Source: Abelmoschus esculentus
Taxonomy: Eukaryota > Streptophyta > Magnoliopsida > Malvales > Malvaceae
Assembly (NCBI GenBank): GCA_035048815.1
Contig: JAUCBN010000016.1
Location: forward strand, 8,362,501-8,426,500
Reading direction: 5' to 3'
DNA: 64,000 bases
Position 1 is the stretch's first letter, and every line of letters starts with the position of its first letter. A program made the translations under genes and the position numbers. Shown piece after piece: positions 13,524 through 24,613 of the stretch. The notes beneath the pieces were generated by a model that did no database searches, was not told where the DNA came from, and saw only the letters and a list, made by a program, of their open reading frames with translations.

Positions 13524-14340
13524 GGCTTAAATGTTAAATAGGTGTCTATACTATACCTTTTTTTGAGTTAGGTACCTAAACTATTTTTCAAGTCAATTAA
13601 GTGGCTAACGTTTTATTCTATAACTCATTTAAGATTCTTTATTAATTTTCACAGTTAAAAGACATGTGTCATCTCCTGAAAATTAAAAATTATATTCTAA
13701 ATAAATAAAATTAATAAAATAAAAAAATATCCTAGAATTTTTAAATATTTTTAAAACAATCCTTAAAATCCATAAAATCTCAAATCTGGCCACTCCTATC
13801 GATGTTCACCAACGTTGTCGGTGACGAAATGAAATGTCCTTGCCATACCGATCAACCCACACATCGTTCCTCGTTTGTTCTCTTGTTGTTCGTCATGAAT
13901 CATTCAAATGAACTACTCGATAATTTCGATGTTTTGCATGGTAGCGGTCGATTTTCAATAACAGAATGATGGAGGAAATGGTCAGGAAGTTCCGGTGACC
14001 AATGTGGTGGACGACGACGTGACAATCGGTGACGAAATTAGCCTAAATCGGGATTTAGATTTGGGGAGTTAGGGATTTTGAAATTTAGGGGTTGTTTTGT
14101 GAAATCTAAAAAACTTAGAGATTTTCTATATATTAAATAATTTTATTTATTTCTAATATAATTTTAGAATTTTCAGAGATTATATGTGTTCTTTTAATAC
14201 TGAGAATTAACGAAAAACCTTAAATGAGTTACGGAATTAAACTTGAAACACGTAGTTGGCTGGAAAAAAAAAGTTTGGGCACTTAACTGAAAAAATAGTA
14301 TAGTTTGAAAACTTATTTGACGGTTAAACCAAAATTAAAT
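13524..14340. mobile_element. Mutator-like non-autonomous element (MULE MITE), 817 bp
   Basis: The first ~150 bp (GGCTTAAATGTTAAATAGG..) and the reverse complement of the last ~150 bp (GGTTTAACCGTCAAATAAG..) align throughout, giving long terminal inverted repeats. The flanks AAAATGAAA (13515-13523) and AAAATTAAA (14341-14349) form a 9-bp target duplication with one mismatch, the size typical of Mutator elements. The interior (about 13795-14095) is GC-richer than its surroundings and may be captured DNA. It has no transposase ORF. Confidence 0.8.
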
Positions 14341-14353
14341 GTTGATAACGGTT

Positions 14354-14487
14354 AAACCAACCGGATTGGATGGTTAGTTTTATTTATTAATTTATTTTTA
14401 TTAAATATTTAATATATTTTAAACCAACCGGATTGGATGGTTAGTTTTATTTATTAATTTATTTTTATTAAATATTTAATATATTTT
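14354..14487. repeat. 67-bp tandem duplication
   Basis: Two near-identical 67-bp units (14354-14420 and 14421-14487) each begin AAACCAACCGGATTGGATGG. The sequence resembles the AT-rich part of the 49-55 kb monomers. Confidence 0.85.
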
Positions 14488-14640
14488 TTTTCCAATCAAG
14501 TAGTGACACGTTTCACCACCTGGTTGGTGAAAAAAAAAGAAGAAATAAAATATTTAAGCTTGGGGGGTTTGAACCCGGGTTAAAAGCATGAAAAGAATAC
14601 ATGTTAACTATTGAGTAAAGGCTTCATTCATGTTTTGTAA
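14488..14640 (-). repeat. Diverged relative of the 49-55 kb monomer with tRNA-like segment
   Basis: The order of parts matches the array monomers: AT-rich body, CCAATC.., GTGACACG motif (about 14502-14510), purine-rich stretch, then a minus-strand tRNA-like segment. The B-box-like sequence is the reverse complement of GGGGTTTGAACCC (about 14564-14577), a much better match to the tRNA B-box (GGTTCAAACC) than in the array monomers. The A-box-like part is near 14605-14625. It is not an intact tRNA gene. Confidence 0.5.
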
Positions 14641-16640
14641 ATGTAGCGTAATGTATTTATAATATAGTTTTTGAGAAAATAGAATAAATTAAATATAATT
14701 TAAAGGGTTTAAATATAATTTTAATAAAAAAATACTTGATATTAAATATAAGAATAAAAATATTTGAATAAAAATTATACATATTTGAATAAAAATATAC
14801 AAATAAAAATATTCGTATAATAAAAACTCTAATAAAAATATTCATAGAATAAATATTTGAATAAAAATATACGAATAAAAATATTTATATAATAAATATT
14901 TGAATAATAAATATAGGAATAAAAATATTCATATAATAAATATTAAAATATTTTTATTCTTATATTTTTTATTCTAATATTTTTATTCATATATTTTAAT
15001 TCAAATATTTTTATTTGAATATTTATTCGTAAACTAGATATTTAATATACGGATATTTAATATATTTTTTTTCAAATATTTTTATTCGTAAATTAGATAT
15101 TTTTATTCAAATATTTTTATTCTAATATATTTGAATATTTATTCGTAAATTAGATAATTTTATTTGAATTTTTATTATATGAATATTTTTATTCAAACAT
15201 TTATTCGTAAATTAGATATTTAATATATGAATAAAATAATACTTGACATTAAATAAACGAATAAAAATATTCGAATAAAAATCATAAATATTAGATTATA
15301 AATATTTGACTAAAAAATATATGAATAAAAATATTCATATAATAAAAATTAGAATAAAAATATTCATATAATAAATATTTGAATAAAAATATTCTAATAA
15401 AAAATATACGAATAAAAATATTCGTATAATAAATATTCGAATAATAAATATAAGAATAGAAATATTAATATAATAATTATTCAAATAAAAATATTTGAAT
15501 ATTTTTATTCGTATATTTTTTATTTGAATATTTTTATTTGAATATTAATTCTTAAATTAGATATTTAATATACGAATATTTAATATATGAATAAAAATCA
15601 TAAATATTCGAATATAAATATTTGAATAAAAAATATATGAATAAAAATATCCGTATAATAAAAATTGAATAAAAATATCAATATAATAAATATTCAAATA
15701 AAAATATTTAAATTAAAAATATATGATTAAATATATTTGTATAATAAATATTCAAATAATAAATATATGAATAAAAATATTTATATAATAAATATTTGAA
15801 TAAAAATATTTGAATATTTTTATTCATATATTTTTTATTTGAATATTTTTATTCGTAAATTAGATATTTAATATACGAATGTTTAATATATGTATAAAAT
15901 TCATAAATATTTAAATATAAATATTTGAATAAATAATATATGGATAAAAAAATTCAAATAAAAAATATACGATAAAAATATTCGTATAATAAATATTCGA
16001 ATAATAAATATATGAATAAAAATATTCATCTAATATAAATATTTGAATAAAAAATATATAAATAAATTATTCGTATAATAAAAATTCTAATAAAAATTCA
16101 TATAATAAATATTTGAATAAAAATATTCAAATAAAAAAATATAAAAATAAAAATATTCGAATAATAGATATATGAATAAAAATATTCATATAATAATTAT
16201 TGAAAAAAAATATGTGAATATTTTATTGATATATTTTTATTTGAATATTTATTCATAAATTAGATATTTAACATATGAATATCTAATATATGAATGTTTA
16301 ATATACGAATGTTAAATAATAGTTAAAATATTCGAATTTGATTCTAATATTTAAAACATCAAATTTGATTCTAATCAAATTATTTTACATCAAATTTAAA
16401 ATTCGTATATTAAATATCAAATGAATTTGATTAAAATGTTAAATTAAAAAATATTTAAAACATTAAAACATTTAATCATAATATACAGATATTTAATATT
16501 CGAATCAAAATATTTAAATATTTTAATATTTGAATCAAAATATATAATAGATTTTATTCGAATGTTAAATGCATAATTATTTTATTTTAAATATTAAATA
16601 TTCAAAATACGAATCATAATTATCTCGTATTTACACAAAT
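14641..16640. repeat. AT-rich palindromic tract of about 2 kb
   Basis: Almost entirely built from interwoven words such as GAATAAAAATATTCG, ATAATAAATATTTGAA and TAAATTAGATATTTAATAT, which occur in both orientations. The last word recurs near 15030, 15087, 15205, 15550, 15855 and 16255. Long self-complementary stretches should allow cruciforms. No gene is present, and open frames here are low-complexity artefacts. Confidence 0.8.
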
Positions 16641-16664
16641 TCTTACGAAAAATATAAGGAAAAA

Positions 16665-17891
16665 GGTATGTACACAAATTCTTACCTTTGGATGACCTCC
16701 TTTAGCTCATGGTGATAAGTTGTAAGGATTTGTATATATACATTTTTTCTTACGGTTTTCGTAACCGTTTATGTATACCTTGTAGGCTTTGTGTATATAC
16801 ACAAATCCTTACCATTTTTGTGCCATATTATGTATTCTCGTACTAAATTGTGTATGTACTCAAATCCTCACCCTTGGATGGTGATACATGTTCCACATGC
16901 CATATTCACGGAAGAGATGGGCTTACCTTCCCACTTGGCCCAATCACTTGATCCAAGTCCAAACAACTTCGAGACAAGCTGAATATTATTGTCCAAGGAT
17001 TCTTGAGCAAGGGATTACAAACTAGTATGAAGACAAAAGAATTTCATGGAGAAAACTATTATTCTTCATTTTTCAAAGACAATTGGGTTACACAAACCCC
17101 CAAATGAAGTACATGACCAGATTGTATTCAAACCTCCTTAATAGGTCCATTCATAGTTTGTGTTATTTTGAACCAATGCTACATTATGAAGTTTGGGTTA
17201 AATCTTTTAACTAAGGCTAATTAGAAATAAGATTTATTTAGGTAATAAGGCATTTAGAATAAGAAAATATCATCCTCAAACATACCATATACACCACTTT
17301 CCATGTTGCTTTATCACTTCATTTAATCTTCACTGTTCGTATGAACATCCAAGGGACCAGAATTGAAGCTATCTTTTTCTTATTAAATTAAGGCATCTTC
17401 AACATGGAAAGTCAAAGACCAAGGGAGCCATTTATGCATCAAGGAAGGAAATAACAAGATTCTCATGCCATTAATATTTTCAAATTTCTAGAATTTTAAT
17501 TATTATTTCCAATTATGTTCAGTCATCCTTCACCTATAAAAGGATGTGCCTTCCATACTTTGTAGTCACTCAATTTCCTTTTGATATATGAAATACTTGG
17601 TTAGTTTATTTTTGCAAGTGTTGATAGCTTATATCTTCGAAGATTTCTTCAACATAGTTCTTCAAGTTCTAGGAGGGAGAATCATCTTCACACTCTCGCT
17701 TGCTTAAACAAACACGTTTAGAAGGGTGGGTTAGAGCTGTTTGAGGTTACTTGCATAAGTAATTGCACTTATGAGGGTGTCGAGGACACAACAGCCATCA
17801 AACCATATTCATCTTCAACTTCACACCATCTTTCCATCAACCAAACCATCGCTACCAATAACATATCATTTCCATTCCGCTGCCTTTTACA
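16665..17891 (+). repeat. Probable 5' LTR of element V
   Basis: It contains one copy of the ~185-bp unit (from 16699) and then about 1 kb of unique sequence ending just before the primer-binding site at 17897. The left boundary is set only by where the AT-rich tract ends. Confidence 0.5.
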
Positions 17892-18065
17892 TCATTTGGT
17901 ATCAGATTTAAGACGATTCTTGGAGTTTCAAACATCGTTCTTGACTTTTCTACAAATTGTGATACCAACACAAGATAAGGGGTTCTTGATTTTTAGTGTG
18001 ATTTCTTCTTCTTCACCTTTTTTTATACTTATCATATTTATTTAGTTTCTGTAAACAAAAGAAAA

Positions 18066-18092
18066 GGAAAGAAAGAAAGAAAGAAAGAAAGA
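18066..18092. repeat. (GAAA)n microsatellite
   Basis: An AAAG/GAAA tetranucleotide run in the leader between primer-binding site and gag. Confidence 0.85.
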
Positions 18093-18618
18093 GATAGAAA
18101 TTATATCATTGTCACCATTGTTCTCTATTGTAGCCAATCACTATAAGTCGTCGTCGAGAAACATTAACCTTCATCGTTGTTTATCATGTCCGCATTGGTG
18201 TTTGTTCTTTTGGATTTATCTTGAATTTAATTTTCCAAGTTGATTCTGGGTTGGGTAACAATTTCAAATTTAATTTTCTTTGAATATTAGATTCTGGATT
18301 CGTTTGTCAAGCTTTCATTGATTCATATATATCATCTAACATATTCTCTTTCTTGTGTTAGTAGGATTACAAGTTGCATATCTCCTGACTCTTTGCAACT
18401 ATATCTTAATTGGAGTCATTCTTTTTTGGATTCCTAGTTTCTTAGGGATCTTTTGCTAGGATTCAAACTCCAATATAATTTATTGAATTGTGGCAGGAAA
18501 TCCTTTAAAGTGTACAAGATCGACTTACTTTCCTAGCCTGTATTTCTTTCTTGGAGTGATTCGTGAGATTTCTTGTTTCATTTTTTATTCCTTTTAATTT
18601 TTTGGAGTGATTTACAAA

Positions 18619-19430
18619 ATGATAAAAGATACCGGAAAAGCACAAAAAGTGATAGTTCAGGCCAATAATATAGCTCAAATCACAATATCTCTCAATGAGA
18701 TCTTAACAAGGCTCACTCGAACCGAAGACGAGGTATGAGCCATGAGAGAAGATAGGCCAGTTCCACCAAAGCAGCACCATCTAGCCCAAGCGGTTGAATA
18801 TGTGGAACCACAGAGACAAGTCCGAATAAACATAAGAGGTAACAATCATATGGCACCAAGGCGTAACCCAAGCTTTGATGAGCCCCGGCAAGCAATCCAA
18901 GATCGTGATATCTTTTCAAAACCAAAGATCACAATTCTTTCATTCAAAGGAAAGTATGACCCAAATGGTTATTTTGATTAGGAAAGCAAAGTTGATCTTA
19001 TCTTCTCCTACTACCCATGTCCCGACGAAGAATAAGTCCAGATGATAGTCTTTGAGTTTTCTGACTATGCTCTAGTTTGGTGGACTCAATTAACAAACAC
19101 CAGAAACAACAATGGTAGGGTTGAGTACGTTCATGGAAAGAGCTCAAACACATCATGAGGAGGTATTTCAATCCCCCACACTACCAACGAGAGCTCAAAT
19201 AAAGGCTTCAAAGATTGAGACAAGGTAGCAGAATGGTCGAAGAATACTACAAAGAGATGGAAGCCTTAATCCAAAGAGCCAATATCCGAGAAGATGAAGA
19301 TGACACATTGTCAAGGTTTATTGTGGGACTTAATGACAACATCCATGATGTGCTTGATCTTCAGAACTATGTCAACCTTCCGAAGGTACTTCAAAAAGCC
19401 ATTGCCATTGAGAACCAACAACGGTGAAAG
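18619..19430 (+). pseudogene. Ty3/gypsy gag remnant (element V)
   Basis: The frame from ATG 18619 is interrupted by TGA at 18736, TAG at about 18979 and a further stop, then by a frameshift near 19110. Across the breaks the order is that of plant Ty3 Gag: a variable N-terminus, a DPNGYFD block, YALVWW, then RLRQGSRMVEEYYKEMEAL and RFIVGLNDNI (capsid end). The open stretch 19215-19427 is the best preserved piece. A conventional capsid protein cannot be made from it. Confidence 0.75.
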
Positions 19431-19589
19431 TTCCAACAAAGGACATACTATCCATATGATAGAAGTACTTCTTTATCTTCACCTTTATCAACTACTACTA
19501 AACCTTCTGTAGATTCTAGTAGATATAAGACCAAGGAGGAGGTGCCAACATCTTCAAGGAGAACATAACCATTTTCCAAATCCCTCTTA

Positions 19590-20302
19590 TTGTTGAATCT
19601 TCCCAAAAGCAAGCTCGGACTAGATATGTTAAATGTTTCAAATATAAAGGACACTGTCATTATCAACGTGATTGCAAAAACCAATGACTTTTCCTTATTC
19701 GAGATGATGGTGCCTATTCATCTGATTCAGAGAAGGAAGATCAGAACATATCCGAAGAGGATGTTGATCTCCCCGAGTATGACATTGAAGAACTTGATCC
19801 TAGATATTTGGTGATTCAACAAGCTCTTAACATTCAAGTAGCCGATGATGCTACTTTACAAAGAACTAACATCTTTCATTATTGATGATCAATCAATGGC
19901 AAGATGTACTCTGTTATCATTGATAGTGGAAGTTGTGCAAATGTTGTGAGTAGTTATCGCATGGATTTTCTTAACCTACCTTGTGAGCGTTATCCCAAGC
20001 CATACTATGTACAATGGCTTCATGAAGGATCTGAATTGAAGGTAACCAAACATTCATTAATCACTTTCAATATGGGCAATTATCATGATGATGTTTGGTG
20101 TGATGTTATTCCTATGCAAGCTGCTTACTTGTTGCTAGGAAGACCATGTCAATATGATAGAGATGTAACCCACCATGATAATTTGAACAAATATTCACTT
20201 GATTATAAAGGAAAAAAGTTCAACTTAGCCCTTTTAGATCCCAAAAATGTATACAAAGATCAAATGAAAACGAAGCAATTTTGTGAGGGGGTGAGAAAAT
20301 AG
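19590..20302 (+). pseudogene. Gag zinc knuckle and aspartic protease remnant (element V)
   Basis: A zinc knuckle is readable at about 19630-19675 as CFKYKGHCHYQRDC. The second cysteine of the CCHC motif is replaced by Tyr, so metal binding is probably lost. After frameshifts, 19904-20302 is open and reads as a retroviral-type aspartic protease. The catalytic triplet is in IIDSGSCANVVSS (DSG in place of the usual DSG/DTG-A), and the conserved LLGRPCQYDR block lies toward its end. The order gag-knuckle-protease is normal for Ty3 elements. Nothing downstream resembles reverse transcriptase. Confidence 0.75.
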
Positions 20303-20548
20303 AAAAAAGGATGATAAGAAGGCAAATGCAAAAGAGGTCATTAGTAACAAAAGCCAAATCATTAAAGGCTCAGGGTTGGTGAGTGAACTTAGTTGTGAGA
20401 AGAAAATAGTGATTCAAAATATATATTCAAGTGAAAAAGATGTGAAACAAGCTCTTTTCTCAAAACAACCTTGTATCCTTGTCCGATTTAGGCAAAATTA
20501 TTTATCAATCTCTAATCTTAACAAAAATTTTCCTAGTGTGTTTCTTTT
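20303..20548 (+). other. Residual internal sequence of element V
   Basis: Continues the internal region after the protease frame ends. It contains SNKSQIIKGS-like coding remains without a long open frame, then abruptly meets the tandem repeat. Confidence 0.4.
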
Positions 20549-21470
20549 CCTTTAGCTCATGGTGAGAAGCTGTAAGGATTTGTATACATATATTTTTCCT
20601 CATGGTTTTCGTAAGTATTTGTGTATATTTTATAAGGTACACAAATCCTTACCATTTTTGTGTCATATTATGTATTCTCGTAGTAAATTGTGTATGTACA
20701 AAAATCCTTACCCTTGGATGATCTCCTTTAGCTTATGGTAAGAAGTTGTAAGGATTTTTGTACATACAATTTTTCTTACGGTTTTCGTAAGCATTTGCAT
20801 ATACTTTGTAAGGATTTGTGTACATACACAAATCCTTATCATTTTTTGTGTCATATTATGTATTCTCATAGTAAATTATGTATGTACACAAATCCTTACT
20901 CTTGGATGACCTCCTTTAGCTCATGGTAAGAAGTTATAAGGATTTGTGTACATACATTTTTCCTTATAGTTTTCGTAAGCATTTGTGTATGCTTTGTAAG
21001 GATTTGTGTATGTACACAAATCCTTACTATTTTTGTGTCATTATATATTCTCGTAGTAAATTGTGTATGTACATAAATCTTTACCCTCGGGTTGCCTCCT
21101 TTAGCTCATGGTAAGAAGTTGTAAGGATTTGTGTACATACATTTTTCTTACGGTTTTCGTAAGCATTTGTGTATACTTTGTAAGAATTTGTGTACAGACA
21201 CAAATCCTTACCATTTTTGTGTCATATCATATATTCTCGTAGTAAATTGTGTATGTACATAAATCCTTACCCTTGGATGGCTTCCTTTCGATAATTGGTG
21301 AGAAGTTGTAAAGATTTGTGTACATACCTTTTTCCTTACCGTTTCCATAAGCATTTGTGTATATTTTGTAGGGATTTGTGTAAATACACAAATCCTTATA
21401 TTTTTGTGTCAATTTATGTATTTTCGTAGTAAATTATGTATGTATACAAATTCTTACTTTCTAACATTTT
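20549..21470. repeat. Five-copy ~185-bp tandem repeat
   Basis: Units begin with CCTTTAGCTCATGGT-like sequence at 20549, 20725, 20913, 21098 and 21284 (lengths 176, 188, 185, 186 and a degenerate last copy). A sixth, isolated copy starts at 16699. Each unit contains both GTAAGGATTTGTGTA and its inverse TACACAAATCCTTAC, so each can fold on itself. Open frames repeated across the array (LCTYTNPY-like) are by-products of the repeat. Confidence 0.9.
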
Positions 21471-21600
21471 ATGTATACCGTTTCTCGTACAAGATTTGTA
21501 AGGATTTATGTATATACACAAATCCTTACATTTGTAACAATTTATGTATGTATCGTTTTACTTATAGTTTTTGTAAGAAATTATGTACATAATTTATAAT

Positions 21601-22027
21601 TAATTATATATAAAATGATCGGATAAACCGATCAATCTTTTTTTAGCCTTTTTAAGGGTATTTTCCTAGAATTACCGTACAGTTTACCCCATCGGCTGCT
21701 CAACTACTTCAGTCCTGTATCCGTCTCACGGGTGGTAGGTAAGAAGAAGCTAAGCTAAAACGTTTTAAAAATGACAGAGAAGCATACTAAACTACTTTCT
21801 GCCATTACCATTATCAGTACCAACAACCCTTTTCTCCTTCGCCTCTATCTTTGTATATATATATTCTTCTATTTTCACTTTTCTTTGTTAAGTTTACTTC
21901 TTTCGTACGTCCCTCCTACTTTCATCTCAATGCTCTAAACACCGTCTCTTTTACCGTCATTCTCAACACCTTCTCTTTTCTTTGCAGTTTGTGGGTTCCG
22001 ACTTGAACAATCAGTTCCGGCGAGTAA
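21601..22027 (+). promoter_or_regulatory. Promoter and 5' UTR region of the CHY1-like gene
   Basis: The sequence changes to a pyrimidine-rich leader typical of plant 5' UTRs. A TATATATATA run lies at about 21855-21864, roughly 170 bp before the ATG at 22028. Transcription start not determinable by eye. Confidence 0.45.
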
Positions 22028-22654
22028 ATGGCAAAAGAAGTCGTTAACCCCGTTGAGCCGGTAATCACCCTTTTTACTGATTCAATTTTGCATTTTTTTT
22101 TCTCAAAATTTAAGATTACTTTCTCAGAAATAGTGTTTTTTTTTTTAAAATCAATTAAGGTCGTTGTTGGAGAGGAATTGGACCGTGTAAGAATCATCAC
22201 TTTGAACAGGCCTCGACATCTGAATGTCATCTCATCTGAAGTGGTATTAATGTTCAACACTTCATCCAAAGTGGTTGTATAAATTTAAGCTGAAATTGCC
22301 TTTGGGATTTCATTCAAGTTCTTTAATTCTGATCTTCTAAATTCCTTGTTTCTTTCATTGTCATCAGGTCTCTTTGCTTGCTGAATACTTAGAAAAATGG
22401 GAAAAAGATGAGCAAACTCAGCTTATACTGATCAAGGTCGTTAAATTGGGTCATTCCCGATGGTACCTAGTTCTGGATTTCTTGGTCAATATGTTTCTTC
22501 ATTGCTAAATTAAAGTGTTTTTCGTTTTAAGCAGGGAGCTGGTCGCGCTTTTTCGGCTGGTGGAGACTTAAAAATGTTCTATGAGGAAGGAAATCAAGTA
22601 AATGTTCTATTGGTCTCATCCTGATATTAGACTATTTGGTTATATTCTATTATG

Positions 22655-22780
22655 TTTTAAAGTGTAGACTATGGATATGACCTTCCAAATACATGGAATA
22701 TTTGAAGAGAATTGAACATATTCATATCTGATATATACCCATAACAGACACTCTCACCGAAGTCCGAGTAACATAGGTTT
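22655..22780. repeat. Intronic dispersed repeat, copy 1 (intron 4)
   Basis: Contains GACCTTCCAAATACATGGAA, CATATCTGATATATACCC and GTCCGAGTAACATAGG. Related copies lie at about 34800-34980, 36541-36620 and 37436-37565. Confidence 0.5.
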
Positions 22781-23682
22781 TAAATTCTATTACTTCCTCA
22801 ACAACAATTTCTGTCTGCTCACATATGTGCATAGCATTATGACTGTTAACATGTAATGAACTATTCTTCTGACAGGGGATTCTTGCCTTGAAGTGGTCTA
22901 TCGAATGTATTGGCTTTGCTATCACATTCATACCTATAAGAAAACCCAGGTGTTTTTTTAAATATCCACACTGTATTCTCATACCATCTCTGCATCACTG
23001 TGTAAATCTTCCAATCTAATTGATGTCTTGTTTGACAGGTTGCTCTTGTTCATGGAATTTCAATGGGAGGTGGTGCATCATTCATGGTCCCGATGAGATT
23101 CTGAGTTGTAACTGAGAAAACAGTGAGTATATTGTCATTATCATGACATTTTGCATAGATAAACCAATGATGAACCTTCTGTATGGTATGCTTTTACATG
23201 CTTTGTGTTTAGGTCTTTGCAACACCAGAAGCAAGTATTGGTTTTCATGTGGACTGCGGTTTCTCATACATCCTTTCCCATCTCCCTGGCCATTTGGGTA
23301 AGAATGACTTACCAAAGTAGATATGGATATGTATTTGGTTTCTTTTGGTATTCAATTGAGGTTATTTTGTCATTCATTACAGGGGAATATTTAGCTTTAA
23401 CAGGAGCTAGGCTAAATGGTAAGGAATTGGTTATAGCTGGACTAGCAACCCATTTTGTGCCACTCGAGGTGAGTTTGGTTATCTGTGAGATGGATTGTAA
23501 ACCTAGACTATTGCTAGGTAATATCTGTGAGATGGATTGTACACGGAAACAATTAGCATAAAGTGCTTCCTCTCTTCTCAAATTAACCACCCAATTAACT
23601 GAAACACCCTCAATCCGGATGTTACATTAGGACCTCAAGCCCAAAATTATTGTCATAAAACTTCGTTTTCAAAGCCTACATG

Positions 23683-24230
23683 TAGGGGTGAGCAAAACTC
23701 GACTCGAGTCGAAAAAACCGAATAACTCGACTCGATTCGAGGCGAAAATACTCGACTTGTTTTGACTCAACTCGAAATTTCATAGACTCGACTCAACTCG
23801 AAAAAATTTTAAATAAAGTTCGAGTTGTAAAATAGAAATTCAAATAACTCGAAATATTTAGTAATTAAAGGATTAATTTTTAAGTTTGAGATGAATCTCT
23901 CAATTTTTTATAATATATATATATATATAATGATATATAAAAATATAAAGAAATATTGTTACATATGAAAAAGTATATATATGTATATCTTATATAATTA
24001 GAGAAAGTCGTTTAAGTTAGAATCAAATCATACTATAGCATGATAAATAATTATAATTAAATATTCATAGGAACTTGAAAACTCGACTTGATTCGACTCG
24101 ACTCGAATTTCTTAAACTCGACTCGAACCGAAAAAATTTTAAATAAAGTTTGAGTTATAAAATATGACTTGTCAACTCGAATAACTCGAAATTTTTTGAC
24201 TCGACTCGACTCGATCGAATACTCACCCTA
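23683..24230. mobile_element. hAT-type MITE, 548 bp
   Basis: Ends are TAGGGGTGAGC.. and ..ACTCACCCTA, in inverted orientation, with CGACTCGA-rich subterminal repeats on both sides. The flanks CCTACATG (23675-23682) and CCTAAATG (24231-24238) are an 8-bp target duplication with one mismatch, as expected for hAT elements. It has no coding capacity. Confidence 0.85.
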
Positions 24231-24613
24231 CCTAAATGTAATCCAATTAATGAAACATAAATCCAATCATTTGAAACTAATATAAAATCCAAGTATTTAA
24301 AATAGTGTAAGTAGAGGTCTAAATAATACAATCTTTAAAACATTAGACTTAAGTTCAAATACAAAATTAAGACTTACAAATTACACATATAGAATCCTAT
24401 GAAATACATAGCTCAATGCATCTAATAATTGTACTCGAACATTAAAATTGATGTTGAAAATCCTCAAAGCCGCCCGATAACCTAAAAACCTGTGAACGAA
24501 AACAACGATTCCGAACGATTAGCTAACAAAGTTCAATGTATACATCGCCACTTGATCATGTCTTGAGCACGGCATAGATAAAGCAATGCAACATGTATGA
24601 TATCATGACAAGC

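Larger units (their letters stand above)
16665..21600 (+). mobile_element. Decayed Ty3/gypsy element V
   Basis: A 5' LTR-like region (about 16665-17891, ending TTTTACA) is followed after five bases by TGGTATCAGA (17897-17906), a tRNA-Met primer-binding site. Next come gag (18619-19430), a zinc knuckle and protease region (19590-20302), and then a ~185-bp tandem repeat (20549-21470) whose unit also occurs once in the 5' LTR. Reverse transcriptase, RNase H and integrase are absent, so the element is internally deleted and non-autonomous. Its ends are uncertain and I found no target duplication. Confidence 0.65.

Noticed and set aside
14553..14640. Functional tRNA gene on the minus strand
   Set aside because: A good B-box-like sequence is present, but I could not form a proper acceptor stem or anticodon arm.
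14657..14845. Minus-strand open frame rich in Ile/Phe/Tyr
   Set aside because: Arises from the AT-rich palindromic tract; low complexity and no start context.
20549..21592. Series of similar small proteins (LCTYTNPY-like)
   Set aside because: The same frame repeats because the DNA is a tandem repeat; nothing suggests translation.
22028..22282. 84-codon single-exon gene starting at the CHY1 ATG
   Set aside because: It reads through intron 1; the GT-AG junction and family homology show exon 1 ends at 22060.
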